64,000 nucleotides of DNA from Aaosphaeria pasadenensis. Lineage: Eukaryota > Ascomycota > Dothideomycetes > Pleosporales. The position numbers were made by a program, and so were the translations under genes. Below, piece after piece: positions 34,549 to 45,895 of this stretch. How positions within the stretch are numbered: position 1 is the first letter of the stretch; each line of letters starts with the position of its first letter. The notes below the pieces were generated by a model. That model searched no databases and was not told the origin of the DNA. It saw nothing but the letters and a program-made list of their open reading frames with translations. Where the stretch lies: contig JAKLMB010000010.1 of NCBI GenBank assembly GCA_022813625.1, positions 558,001 through 622,000 of the forward strand. The letters run 5' to 3'.

Positions 34549-35138
34549 TGAGCGCTCTGAACTTCTCCAACACTCTTCAACTGCGGGATCTTTTGTACAT
34601 AATTCCCGTTTCACGGAGGAACAGTGGCATTTAGCGGACATGTTCTTCTTACATCTTAACAGCATATCAGGCGATATATTGCGTTTTTCACGAAGCTTGT
34701 CTTATTTTTTATTCATTTGAGTTTTGTTTCACCTGAGCGTTAAAAGATGCATTGTCCCACGGCGTTGGCTACATAGAGCAGATCCGGATGCTGCGTGGTG
34801 GCGTCATAAGCGATTGGAGATATCAGATCATCAAATATTTTGCCGACTCTAATTGAAAATTCAAACCTTTCAATCTTATGACTTGGAATCCTGCGAATGT
34901 AACATAGTAGATTACTGTGTACATGCGAAGAAGAGTTTGAGACTTGTCGTCACTGATAGGGCTATCTAGCCGAGATCGGAACCAACAGGACGTCCGTGCA
35001 TCGAATAATTTGGTCAACATTGTCGTCCCCAGGTTTATCTATTTTGACCGCCGCCCCACCAGATTCCCTCTTTCTCGACTCATAGCTTTCCACATCAAAT
35101 CCTTTTCCCCTCCCAATTGACATTGTACACATCTCAAA
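34549..35138. other. Intergenic between DOA4 and ARG1, no gene
   Basis: 590 bp with the 3' UTR of the deubiquitinase and the promoter of ARG1. It contains a near-consensus CPC1/Gcn4 site at 35076-35082. CT-rich sequence precedes the ARG1 ATG. Confidence 0.65.
35076..35082. promoter_or_regulatory. Near-consensus CPC1/Gcn4 site
   Basis: CGACTCA differs by one base from TGACTCA, the element bound by the cross-pathway control factor (CPC1/CpcA/Gcn4). It lies 57 bp before the ARG1 ATG. Argininosuccinate synthase is a classic target of this control in fungi. Binding is inferred. Confidence 0.35.
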
Positions 35139-36667
35139 ATGACGAAAGGACGCGTTTGCTTGGCTTACTCTGGTAGAGTTAACCTCTGAATACTTTTGTC
35201 ATTGCGACTTAGTGTTCTTATCTTTGATTCCCGACCATTTTTCTGACCTGAGTCATAGGCGGTCTCGATACCTCTACAATCTTGCGATGGTTGATCGGTA
35301 CGATATACCCTCCTACGATTTACTACCTTTTATAACATGGAAATATGTTCTGCTGTTGAAATCGATCGCAAGAGCTGACACCCTTTGAAGAACAAGATTA
35401 CGAGGTCGTGTGCTTCCTCGCCAACGTGGGGCAGGAGGAGCCTTGGGATGAGGTCGAGAAGAAGGCACTCAAGATTGGTGCCCTCAAGATGGTCATTGTC
35501 GACCTGCAGAAGGAGTTCGTCGAGGAGCTTTGCTTCCGCGCTGTGCAGTGCAATGCCTCGTATGAGGGCAGGTACCTACTCGGCACCAGCTTGGCCCGCC
35601 CTGTCATTGCCCGCGCCCAGATCAAGGTTGCTCAGGAGGAGAACTGCCAGTTTGTGAGCCATGGTTGCACTGGCAAGGGCAACGATCAGGTCAGGTTCGA
35701 ATTGGCCTTTTACACTTTGCAGCCCACCATCAAGGTCATCGCACCATGGAGGTTGCCAGAATTCTGCGACAGGTTCAAGGGCAGGCAGGATCTCCTCGAC
35801 TACGCTGCTACTCACGACATTCCCGTCACCAGCACCAAGGCTAAGCCCTGGAGTATGGATGCCAACCTTGCTCACTGCAGCTACGAAGCCGGTGAAGTCC
35901 TCCGAAAAGCTCAATGCGAGACCAAAGGCTAACAAAAATATAGGTATCCTCGAGGATCCTGATGTGTCTCCCCCCGATGACATGTGGACCATGACCGACA
36001 GCCCTCTCAACGCCCCCGACAAGCCCACCAACATCACCATCCACTTTGAGAAGGGTATTCCCGTGAAGGTCGTGACTCCCGAGAAGACCTACACCGACTC
36101 TGTGGAGCTATTCGTCGCTTTGAACAAGCTTGGCTACACCCATGGTATCGGCCGTATCGACATTGTCGAGAACAGGTTCATCGGACTCAAGAGCCGTGGC
36201 TGCTACGACTCCCCCGCCATGACCATCTTGCGCCTGGCCCATTTGGACCTCGAGGGTCTTGTCATGGACACCCAGGTTCGCAACCTTCGCGACCAATTCG
36301 TGTCTCACAACTGGAGCTACCAGCTATACAACGGCATGTACTTCTCGCCTGAGCGTGAGTTCGTCGAGAACAGCTTGGTCTTCTCTCAGCGCCGAGTCAA
36401 CGGCGAGGTCAGACTATCGTTGTACAAGGGCAACACCTACGTCCTTGGAAGGTCCAGCGCGACCGAGAAGCTCTACTCCGAGGAGGAGGCTTCCATGGAT
36501 ACCCTTGACAACTTCAGCCCCATGGACACCACCGGCTTCATCGCCATTCAGAGCATCAGGTAAGCATTTTTGACTGATTCAGATTAGACAGAGCGGCTAA
36601 CAGTTTTTCTAGGCTCAAGAAGTACGGTCTCCAGAAGCAGGAGGAGGGTGCCTTCAGCAAGGCATAA
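35139..36667 (+). CDS. ARG1: Argininosuccinate synthase (414 aa)
   Basis: Five exons: 35139-35172, 35259-35297, 35391-35891, 35944-36559 and 36613-36667. The first two exons are only 34 and 39 nt long. The enzyme joins citrulline and aspartate with ATP to form argininosuccinate, the next-to-last step of arginine synthesis, in the cytosol. The N terminus joins across introns 1 and 2 to give LAYSGGLDTS, the PP-loop ATP-binding motif, then WLIEQDYEVVCFLANVGQ. Later signatures include EGRYLLGTSLARP, SHGCTGKGNDQVRFE (citrulline and Asp binding), KPWSMDANLAHCSYEAGILEDP and GYDSPA-like GCYDSPAMTIL. The length matches the family (400-420 aa). The intron after SYEAG could otherwise be misread as an early stop. 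A perfect TGAGTCA sits in intron 1. Confidence 0.96.
35249..35255. promoter_or_regulatory. Perfect CPC1/Gcn4 motif inside ARG1 intron 1
   Basis: TGAGTCA is the exact complement of TGACTCA. It lies between the branch-point-like CTGAC and the TAG acceptor of intron 1, 110 bp downstream of the ATG. It may be chance, but the gene belongs to the expected regulon. Confidence 0.35.
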
Positions 36668-37114
36668 ACACTCATCGAGAATGCTATCTATGATTTACAA
36701 GTGCTATTGTTGATGACACCAGCGCAAAAGGCTGGAAAAAATACTATTAAAACAGATTCCCAAATGTAACATTATTATCAATACTTCTGTGCCTACGATC
36801 CTTGTTGCAACAGCATTGCTTTAAACGTGTGTAAGAGAATGCTCGACAGTGACTGTACAGCCTTTTACTTTACTTCGACTCAAAGAGGAAAAATTTCTTG
36901 CCGAGATAAAAAGAGCTGTTGCTCTTGGACTTCTTCACATGCAATAGTTGAAACAATTGAACCGTAGCCATTATTTTCAGATATGTTTACGGGCAGCATC
37001 AACGCAAGCTGCAAGCATTAATTAAAAGTATCTCAGAAATACAGGATATAAATTTATGCCCAAAACCAATGCCAACTCCCAAAATGCGAAACAGATCTTT
37101 GGGTATCATGTAAT
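36668..37114. other. Convergent 3' region of ARG1 and TFB3
   Basis: 447 bp between two stop codons. AT-rich, with no gene. Both 3' UTRs must lie here. Confidence 0.65.
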
Positions 37115-38224
37115 TCAGAAAACATCATCCATATTGACGTCCTTTGCGCCAGTCGCTGCAGCCGCGGCCGTCTGCGTACCGATGACTGCATTGCCCGACG
37201 CTTGATTTTCCCTTGCCGGTATTTCTTCATCGATGAAAACACCGAGTCCACCAAATGCTTCGCAGAGTGCTCTCGAATAGAATTCGTGCATGTCATAGCC
37301 GCCGGCGACATGATTCGGGTCGTCCTTGACCTTCGTCAACCACTCTACATCATAATCTCCCTGTAAAGTGTAAAGCTGCGGCTTGACACTCCAGCCGCCG
37401 TAAGGATCGAAGGGTTTCTCAGGCGGCGGTGGAACGTATTTCTTGAGGCCTTTGAAAGCGAAGCCGGTCTCCAGAAAAGCCTCGTCTAAGCTAGCTGATG
37501 GATCCGGAGTGTTTCCTGACGAAGATGCCATAGCCTTGCGCTGTGTTCCACCCTTTTTAAGGACCACGCCGTGTGAACCGTCTGACGTCGTAGAGCTGTC
37601 GGCCTGGAACGAGCGTTTGACGGCGTTGGGGTTCCTCTCAGCCTTTTGTGAATCCTCCCACAGCTGCAATTTTCTATTCGTCGCCTCCACGTCTACCCCA
37701 AGTATGAGGTTCCAGGTCACCTCTTCGGCTGTTTCCAGGTAGTCATTGTAGTCGCGAAGGGTGTCGAAGTCTGAAAGCTGCTTGTTAAGCCTGGAAATCT
37801 TCGTTAGCTACAAATTATAATGGCATGTTAGAAGTGTGACTTACACACGAGCCACCCGCTTTCTGATATCAACCTCCCTCTCCACCTTTAGGTCTTCGAA
37901 GGTTATCTTCCTGAACTTGACCTTTCGCAACGTGCGCCTACACCCAGCGATTGGACATGGCGCCGGCCCATGTGAGAATATTCGATCCACACACGATTCG
38001 CACATCTTGTGATAACATTCCGGATTCAAGAGAAATTGCATGTTCGGGTTCAGGTAGCGAGACGATTTGCAGACAGGGCAAATGTCTGAGGAAGTGTCAG
38101 CGCGAGACATTGAAGAGGAGGAAGAAGGCTGCTGAATGGAGAGATTATAGAGGGATTTGGAGAGAGGTGACGCACCGCCATCTTTGGCCCCGTCACCGGC
38201 GCGCAGGCCGGCTTTCGTCGACAT
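37115..38224 (-). CDS. TFB3: TFIIH subunit Tfb3 / CDK-activating kinase assembly factor MAT1 (351 aa)
   Basis: Two exons, 37845-38224 and 37115-37790, with a 54-bp intron (GTAAGT to TTCCAG). The N-terminal C3HC4 RING reads CPVCKSSRYLNPNMQF, then CYHKMCESCVDRIF and CPIAGC, at about residues 48-95. KVKFRKITFEDLKVEREVDIRKRVA follows, typical of MAT1/Tfb3. Exon 2 restores LNKQLSDFDTLRDYNDYLE, the conserved MAT1 helix region. The protein bridges the XPB/XPD core of TFIIH and the Cdk7-cyclin H kinase module in transcription initiation and repair. The C terminus is less conserved, Pro- and Ala-rich in places, and ends VNMDDVF. The gene is divergent from the URI gene. Confidence 0.94.
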
Positions 38225-38567
38225 GGTGTTGGAGGAGTTGTTATGGTGGCGGTGGTCTGGTGTCGAGCTTCACGCGTCCAGCTTTGAATCTACAATGGAG
38301 CTCTGGATGACTAATCAACGATCAGATACCAGTGATTTGTGACCTGTACTCGTTCTATCAGTGAAATTAATGAATCGTTAGTATAAATGACTTCTTCAGC
38401 TTGAAGTATCAGTCGAATACGGGAACTCTCATCTTCTTCTGTCATGCATTGTTCACCTATTTGATACGTTCTGGGCCTAGCCGCGCCAAGACCTTGAAGG
38501 TCCGTTCTCATCTCGCATAAATTTTCTCTCAGGACTTTTCCCAGACCTTAACCTTCCAACACAACTT
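38225..38567. promoter_or_regulatory. Divergent promoter region TFB3 / URI
   Basis: 343 bp between start codons that face apart. No strong motif seen. Both flanking proteins are linked by known biology to the RNA polymerase II machinery (TFIIH, and the RPB5 interactor URI). Confidence 0.5.
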
Positions 38568-40403
38568 ATGGCTTCCACTCAACAGCTCTCGATGGACAAC
38601 ATCGAGCGAAAACGAACACAGCTCGAAGAGAATGTCACCAAGCTGAAGCAAGCACTGAGGCACTGGCAGACATGGGAGCTGGAGTATGGTTTCTTCAAAG
38701 AAGAAATCGAAAATGCGAGCGATCCTACTTCATCTGAGATCACCGAGATGGGCCGTAACCTCGAGGGAGAGCTTCTCACCGAGAAAGAGGTCCAAGATCT
38801 CCTAGGAAAGGATTCTAGGCGCACTGCTAACCAAGTCATTGACATGATCTCAAGGCGTATGGACTACGTTCAACAGAACATCTCCACAGTCGAGAAGCAA
38901 TTAGATACAGCAGAGAAGCAGTTTGCTGGTGCTTCCATACTAACAGCACCTGATACAGAGAATGAGGAAGGGTTGCCTTTAATGGACATCGTGGAAGAGT
39001 TGGACGAAGAAGGGAATGTCATATCTGGGGAGGTGCTTCAGCCTGGGAAAGAAGCGCCAGAGCTCGTAGAGGCTTTGCGCAAAACAGGTATTGAGAAGCT
39101 GATGTTGAAGGACGAGGCGCCTGCGCAGTCCATCAAGAAGGACAACATCACAGACGTTGCGACATCATCGACCCCCAAAACGCCAGTGGCTGCGGCCACG
39201 GACAAGGACGACGCATCAAGCTCTCAACCTCCAAAGGCAAAGAAGTCTGTCTCTTTTGCCAAAGACCAGAACGCAGAGGAAACTATTAAGGAACCAGTGT
39301 CCGCTGCGAAGGACACGGATCCCACGCCACCCTCAAAGAAGCAGACTCTGGAAGCCAATGGCTACAATGGGGATGTTTCAGACTTCAACTTCGCGCCTGG
39401 CTCGAAAGTCATCGAAGTCGATGATGACTGGAACGAGGTTGCATCCTATCCCGTCGTCCCTCAAGGCGACACACCCGAAGAAGCCGCATTGCGAAAGCAG
39501 ATGTTGCAGTATGGCCTGTCTGAAGTAGGCAATGTTGTCGCCGAGATTGATCTAGAGGGTCGAGATGATGATTACTCGGATGAAGATATGGACAATGATT
39601 ATGATGAAGACTACGACAGTGCCGATGAAGAGGAAGACCAATACGGTCGCAGTACCAAACGGGAATTGAGCGACGGCTATCGACAAAAGATGCAAGAGTT
39701 AGAACAAAAGCTCAACGCAAGAATGCTGGAGAACGTCGGACCACGTCCGGAACTATCTCCGCTTTCTCAATACTCAGATGATCTTCGTACACTCAGAGTT
39801 CGGAAGGATGAGGCCGACCAACAAGCAGACGAGCAGAACAATGAACCGACAGAATCGTCACAAAAGAAGGGTGTCCGCTTTGCGGATACCTTGGACATAT
39901 CCGAGGCCCCGCAAGCCCCCATCGAATCAAGGCGGAATCTTCCCTCCACATCCACCACAACAATGTCAGACACAATCATCGAGCGGGTAGATCCTTCATC
40001 CCAGGCATCTCCTGTGGCGCCATCCAAGCCCGCGAAGGTTTCACGATTCAAGAGTGCCCGTGCTGGTTCATCACAGGGTGGTTTCAACTCGCTTCCTATG
40101 CCACCTGCTCCAGTGGAGCAAGCCTTTCCAGCAGGACCCGAAGGTCGTACGCTTGCCGACTCTATTGTCGAACACGATGCCCATGGTGCCAATGCTCAAC
40201 CACCTGACGAGTTCGATCCTGCCTTGATCAAGCGTGAGGTCCAGGCTGAATACCACAAGATGCGAAACAAGATGATACAGCAACAAGGTGGCTTCACGCC
40301 GAGTGAAGAGGACACGGAGAACCCTATTGTGGAAGAGAAGGATGGCAAGACCAAAAAGGTCAGCCGATTCAAAGCGGCGCGATTAAAGGCTGAAGGTTTG
40401 TAA
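38568..40403 (+). CDS. BUD27: URI/Bud27-type unconventional prefoldin (611 aa)
   Basis: Single exon. Residues of about 8-120 form the two long coiled-coil helices of an alpha-type prefoldin fold (starting IERKRTQLEENVTKLKQAL), the only folded part. The remaining 490 residues are acidic and disordered, with conserved patches known from fungal URI homologues: KSVSFA at 226-231, GSKVIEVDDDWNEV near 275-290, KGVRFADT at 434-441, KVSRFKSAR near 490 and KVSRFKAARL at the end. In yeast and human this protein helps assemble RNA polymerases through RPB5 and links to TOR signalling. KSVSF and KGVRF fit the PP1-docking RVxF form, and human URI is known to bind PP1. The gene diverges from TFB3. Confidence 0.88.
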   Translation: MASTQQLSMDNIERKRTQLEENVTKLKQALRHWQTWELEYGFFKEEIENASDPTSSEITEMGRNLEGELLTEKEVQDLLGKDSRRTANQVIDMISRRMDYVQQNISTVEKQLDTAEKQFAGASILTAPDTENEEGLPLMDIVEELDEEGNVISGEVLQPGKEAPELVEALRKTGIEKLMLKDEAPAQSIKKDNITDVATSSTPKTPVAAATDKDDASSSQPPKAKKSVSFAKDQNAEETIKEPVSAAKDTDPTPPSKKQTLEANGYNGDVSDFNFAPGSKVIEVDDDWNEVASYPVVPQGDTPEEAALRKQMLQYGLSEVGNVVAEIDLEGRDDDYSDEDMDNDYDEDYDSADEEEDQYGRSTKRELSDGYRQKMQELEQKLNARMLENVGPRPELSPLSQYSDDLRTLRVRKDEADQQADEQNNEPTESSQKKGVRFADTLDISEAPQAPIESRRNLPSTSTTTMSDTIIERVDPSSQASPVAPSKPAKVSRFKSARAGSSQGGFNSLPMPPAPVEQAFPAGPEGRTLADSIVEHDAHGANAQPPDEFDPALIKREVQAEYHKMRNKMIQQQGGFTPSEEDTENPIVEEKDGKTKKVSRFKAARLKAEGL

Positions 40404-41015
40404 GATACCTCGAGGTAATCGAAGGGTACCTGCCTCAAGTTTCTTCTCTTCTATTCGTTTGCGTGTATGATATCGTGATGTCTTATGTGATCTATGGATC
40501 TGGAACAGTTATGCCCGTGAGAGATGCTATTATCCATGCATCAGTCTCACATTTAATTAGTTCCAAGAGAAACTGGCGGGGATTACTGCCGTGAAAACGC
40601 TTGAACAGGTAGCTTTTCACGTCCTACAAAACGACCCCGCACATGCCCATCATACTTTGAAATATGTAACTTAATCAATTTTATTCATTACTATTGCAAT
40701 TTTTCTATGCTCGTGCTAAAACTCGCGGCGTTGGTATTTGTATCACTGCTTGCTGAAAACCAGAAAATAATCGTTCGAGGAGCTACAGCCTGAGATCCAG
40801 AGTAGTTGCTGTGTGGAAGGCGGGAGTGGCGGGGCACCACTCACCTATGACGAACTTTCTAGACTAAATTTTGGCCGACCGAGGACCCTGCACCGCGCAA
40901 ACATTCTTCCCGCCCGACTGGAAACTTGCAGCGCTGCAGTCCAAAAGACTCGACTTATATCCTTGTGAAATACCAAGCTTCGCCTGTCTGCTTGACCGGT
41001 GTTCATGAGCCTACG
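40404..41015. other. Intergenic, no gene
   Basis: 612 bp with AT-rich 3' UTR then the upstream region of the ataxin-10-type gene. No motif recognised. Confidence 0.6.
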
Positions 41016-44000
41016 ATGGACGACGCAGAGCTGGAGGAGCAGATTGCCCCCAAAGTATACCTCACGCGACTGAGGTTGGCCTTAGGCCCATACGCAGTGC
41101 ATTTCAGCAACCCGGGCTACATCAAAAGCGAGACTATGCGCATGCTCGACATCCAAGTGTGTAAAAAGACCCTCGATGAGACTCGGCGCAATTTCGAGAT
41201 TCGGTAATTCACTCTGCGAGCCTCACAGATTTGGTATTAATCACTAACCCCGCGTAGAGAAGAACTCGGTCTCTCATATCAATTCTGGGATGACTCGGCC
41301 GGCGTATTGAAATCCGCGATCCCCTCGCTCGAACGGAGAAGCTTTGCGGCTCCAGATCCTGCCACTCCGGAATATGAGGGTCTTTCTGGGCCACTGATTG
41401 CGTCCTTTTCTACAAGCCTACTCGCAGATTTGGAAAGATTGAACCAGGTCGTTGGTATTGCGCGAAATGTGCTCACAGTTGGAGAGAAGGCACAGAACCT
41501 GGCAGCAGATCGTTTATTTGATAAAGACATATTCACGTTGATCAACGTCTGCGTGCGGGTCACGGCTCGTGGCTACGATGGTGAAGCGGGCGCTCCAGAT
41601 GAGGATAAATGGCAGTTTGTTATCAATGCTTGTGGGTACACGCTTGCCTCATGACTGAAGACTTACTGACATTTCATGCGCCAGACAAGAAATTGCTCAT
41701 CACATGCCTGCAGTTCCTGAATAATCTAACTGGCCGGAACGAGCAACGAAAACTAATGCTTTGGATCGAGCTGTTCGACAGCCACCTTGATAACGAACTA
41801 CCGAACTTTGCGGACATGAAGTACAAAATGGACATCTTCCCGGATTTGGATAAGGGATCCAAACCTCCGACTGAACCCATTCCAAGCGGGCAGAAGTCGA
41901 GTCGTGGTCCAGATGCCTTCAAAATCCCCCAACAACCTGCTTCTTCGCCGTTCCTTCTTTACATCGGAGAAATTGGAAATGAAATCAAAAAGTCTCTTGC
42001 ACAGCGAGGGGAAAAAGCAGGTGCTACGGAGATAGCTGCTGAATGTCGACGGCGGTGGCAAACAATGACAGATGAAGAGAAGAATGTGAGTTGTGAGCAC
42101 TCGATTGCTCTTGCAGCGACTAACCTCTCAAAGAAATGGAATATGCTCTATGGAGAGGTGGTAGCAAGGTATAGGGACGAGATCACGCAGTCGAGCGCTT
42201 ATAAGAAAGTGGTAGACCAGCATGCAAAGAACGAGGAAAGTGTACAAGCACTTGCACAAAGTATAAACCAACTCCAGGTTGAAGTCGACCGAATGCGATC
42301 TGCTATCTCTACCCCCGAAGGCCACCAAGCCGAACAGTCATCCGCCGCGCAGGTAGAAGAGAAAAAGCCTACAAAGCCAGTTGCAAAGCCAGTTGTCGAC
42401 GACTCAATGTTGGACCCGAGCATCAGACGGTCATCCCCGGCAGGTGAGATCGATTTCCGCGTGACTTATCCGCCATCATTCGGTGCCGAGATCCTCCAGA
42501 ATGGCAAAGAAGATTTGCTCAAACGTCTAGAGCCTGATCTAGATCGTCCTGCGGCTGCGCTGACATCCGATGTAGCCTCACCAACCTCACCTCCACCCGA
42601 AGAAGATGATAATGATGACGAGTATGATGACATACCCGGCGATGAAACGCGTGGTCTTCTCACTGATGTTCCTTTGATCCTTGGACCAACTGAGATTGAG
42701 GTCCTGCCTATGATCATCATGAGTGGCATCGTGGAACCTCCTGAGGGAATGCCTGGATATCATCCTGATCCTGCCGTGCACAACAGCATCAGAAGCATGC
42801 ATGGCGTTCGTTGCCACCTCTTACTGGCACAAGACAATGGACGAAATCTTCTGCGGGAGCTTCTCATTTTCGTTGCTGCATGGGATTTGCGCGAGGAAGA
42901 GTTATACTTCAAGTTTATGATCAAGATCATGGAGGCAATATTGGCAAACCAGCTCCTTCCATTTGCTTATCACGCTTTCAGAGAGCCAGAGTACGTGTTA
43001 TCCTACTTCTCCGTGACATCGCTGACAGTTGTAGTAGGTCAAAAGACATCATTTCACCAGCCCAAGCAGTCATCATGAAGCTACTTACCAACATCTTCCG
43101 CGCACGCCAAGCGAAACCTTCTGGCCTCCCTTCGAGCCATAATCCTTCGCAGGTCGACCAAGGCGATGCTCACATGGTCAACTTTCTACTCACCGAGTTC
43201 CGGCGTCATATTATCCCTCAGACATGTGCGCTGATCTTCTTACAAGGCCAAATTCGGGCCGGGCATGCACAGCCTGAAGATTTCCCTCTCAACCTATGGG
43301 ATATGGAACGCATGTATGAAGGTGTTTATCAATACTTGGAGTTTTTCGCGATCCTGACCGAGCATGAAACCTGGAAAAATATGCTCAGCAATTGGGAGAT
43401 CGTTAATGAGCTCGTCACCTTACTGAAGGAATTGGATGCCGCTATCCCCAAAGGTCAATTGTCGATTCCTCCGCTCAACTCGGCTTCAAGGACCACCGCG
43501 CCACAACATGGTGATAATGAAGACCCACCACCTGTCGCCGTCGAACGCCCTTACGACACTTCGGCCAATCCCAATGCGCCAGAGGGATACATGCCTTCGC
43601 CTCGACCATACATTGATGAAGCACAAGACGAACCATCGGATTTCGAGTGGCGAAATTTGAAGAAATTGGCTGTGCTTGTACTCTCCTCTCTTGTGTGGAA
43701 GAATCGCCAAGTACAAGATCAAGTTCGCCCGTTGGGTGGAATCGAAGCCATTCTCAATTGCTGTAGCTACGACGAACACAATCCATATATCCGTGAACAT
43801 GCGATCATGTGTCTCCGCTTCCTCATGGAAGGAAATAAAGAGAACCAAGATCATATCCGCGCACTGGACGAGTACCATGAAAAGGGCGATCCTTCGAGTC
43901 CAGCACCCGCCGATAGCGGTAGACCTAGCCTATCGCCAAAAATACAAGTTCCGGACGAAGTACTTGACCAGCAAGGCTACGAAACGTACATGGACAGCAA

Positions 44001-44220
44001 AGGACAAGTCATGCTAAGAAAGAGAGAGGTTAGGGCTCCTGTATCTGGAACAACAGCCAAAGGAAAGGGCAAGCTGGAGACGAAAGACCCAAAAGACCTC
44101 GAACAATTAGTTCAACAAGTCATGAGGGAGCTTCCAACACGAGTGCAAGGGTTGAAGACCGATCCCGAGAAGGCGGCTGCGCTTGCAAAACTCGATAAAG
44201 GGTTTGACGGAAAGGGATGA
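41016..44220 (+). CDS. CTR86: Ataxin-10/Ctr86 family protein with an HMG box (1000 aa)
   Basis: Five exons: 41016-41203, 41258-41631, 41685-42085, 42134-42990 and 43038-44220. Start MDDAELEEQIAP is the first in-frame ATG. Helical repeats (armadillo-like) cover most of the protein. KKLLITCLQFLNNLTGRNE and the later IREHAIMCLRFLMEGNKENQ, with NCCSYDEHNPY (about 840-875), are the ataxin-10 domain signature. Between them lies an HMG-box-like segment at about 272-345 (SPFLLYIGEIGNEIKKSL, CRRRWQTMTDEEKN joined to KWNMLYGEVVARYRDEI). The join removes a 48-bp intron that has no stop and keeps the frame, so its absence would go unnoticed. The yeast homologue Ctr86 is essential, and human ataxin-10 acts in cell survival and cytokinesis. 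The job of the HMG part is unknown. Confidence 0.9.
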
Positions 44221-44958
44221 AAAGCTCATCAATGCGACATTCATCAACTAGACACCCCTACAGAATTACGCGGAGGATGCCGTCCGCTAGCCACTCACCT
44301 GAAAGCATGCCACGCACTTGAGCTGAAGAGAATGCCAACCTGAGACTTGTAAGACGAAAAAGATGGTCGGTCTAACTAGACCATCGCGGAGAGTAATGGC
44401 CAATGCACAAAGATATTTTGTCGCATTTTCGAGCTCCTATCGCTCGCAGAATAGGCCTTTGCGACTAAGGGACAGAATTACCGTAGCATATGGCAAATGT
44501 CAATGGACGCGGTCAAGCAAGAGGGTTGGCAGAGCCTAATCACAGACATTAAATGTATTGTAGTCACGATCCGTAGAAATGGGAGCTTTCTCTTCATCCA
44601 TATTCGCTTTACAGAGTGAGGATCTTCATATAATGCAACCCACCCTTATATGCTTGAATGTTAAAGATGCACTTTGTGTTGTACATACTGAGCTTCGTCG
44701 CTTCGTGCCCTTGTCCAGGATTGGCTGCACCCGACAAGCCACATGGGACAAGACTTCAGCTCAGCTGAAGTACTAAATAGTACGTGTTGCACCTCCCCTC
44801 GCACTACCTCAACCCTTGAAATAAGGGGTGCCTCCCTTATGGAAATACGCAAAGAAGAGTATGACTTCATCCTTTAATATTTCTCAGCCTCAAAACAATC
44901 CTCTACACACATCTTCCAAGACCAGACGAAGCTTCCCACCTCCATCCAAGCCGTCACA
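44221..44958. other. Intergenic, no gene
   Basis: 738 bp in tandem orientation. 3' UTR of the ataxin-10-type gene, then an upstream region ending in a CT- and CA-rich leader before 44959. Confidence 0.6.
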
Positions 44959-45726
44959 ATGGTGCTGATTAAAGACCGCGTGAAACCCACGCATTACCCA
45001 GTCATTCCCTTTCACATTCTACGAAGCGTCCAGCTCGTCTCGTCGCTGATAGTAGCATGCATCATGATCTACTTCGTGAAAGAACTATCAACCGACAACT
45101 ACGGCATCCCATGGACTTTCATCCTCGTACGTCCCAACCCTCTTCAGCCTTCCCCGACGCCTCCACTAACTCCCCCATAGCTCCTCGCAGTCTCCCTCCT
45201 AACAGTCCTCTCCCTCGCAACGACGATCGTCCTCCACTGTCTCTACGGCCTCAGCCCGCTCCTCAACATCGCACTCAACTCCGCCCTCCTCGCGCTCTGG
45301 GCCGTCGGATTCGGAATGCTATCCTGGTGGAGCTCGGGGACATTGAAACATGTCTGCAACATGAGCAACTGGGATAGCGACGTGGGTGTGTCTATATGTA
45401 GGATATATAAAGCGCTGTTCAGCTTCGCGCTGTGTGGGCTTGTGGCGACGTTGGGGGCGCTGGTGTTGGATGTTAGGGTTTGGCGGACGGCGGGTGCGAG
45501 GGGGAGGTTTACGGCGTTGGGACGTGGGGATGGGAAAGGGATTAGGGTGGAGGTTGTGGGTGGTGCGGATGGTGATGGTGATGGTGGAGGAGTTGAGTTG
45601 GGTGCGGGGGAGAATGCTGGGATGATGGGTGGAAGGCTTGGGCGAGGTGGGAGGGAGGGATATGCGGTGCCGCATGAACAGTTTGATCAGGAGGATTCTG
45701 GTTATTATGGTGCATCGAGGAGTTGA
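44959..45726 (+). CDS. MARVEL-like four-span membrane protein (237 aa)
   Basis: Two exons, 44959-45126 and 45181-45726, with a 54-bp intron (GTACGT to CCATAG; CTAAC branch point). Four hydrophobic spans are clear, at about residues 20-40, 52-75, 84-106 and 142-165. The loop SWWSSGTLKHVCNMSNW, with its two Trp and one Cys, then GVSICRIYKALFSFALCGLVATL, matches the fungal MARVEL-type family found at the plasma membrane and in secretory vesicles. The tail is Gly-rich, charged and likely cytosolic, ending YYGASRS. Exact function unknown. Some fungal relatives organise membrane domains (inference from the family). The 3' end converges on the oxidoreductase gene 170 bp away. Confidence 0.85.
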
Positions 45727-45895
45727 AGAGATTGGTGGTGAGAGGAGAGAAGATCACAGGTTAGAATAGAACATCGAGAGGCGCCCTAGGATCAACGGTT
45801 ACAAAGGATCAAAATATGAGATTTATGTATTGAAGTTACAAGCTCAACACTTCACATCAATAAAAGTAAAAGGAAACCGCTTGGTATTAATTTAC

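Noticed and set aside
35661..35943. Alternative frame running into ARG1 exon 4 without the intron
   Set aside because: The sequence before 35944 in that frame does not match argininosuccinate synthase, whereas the frame ending at SYEAG and joined to ILEDP does.
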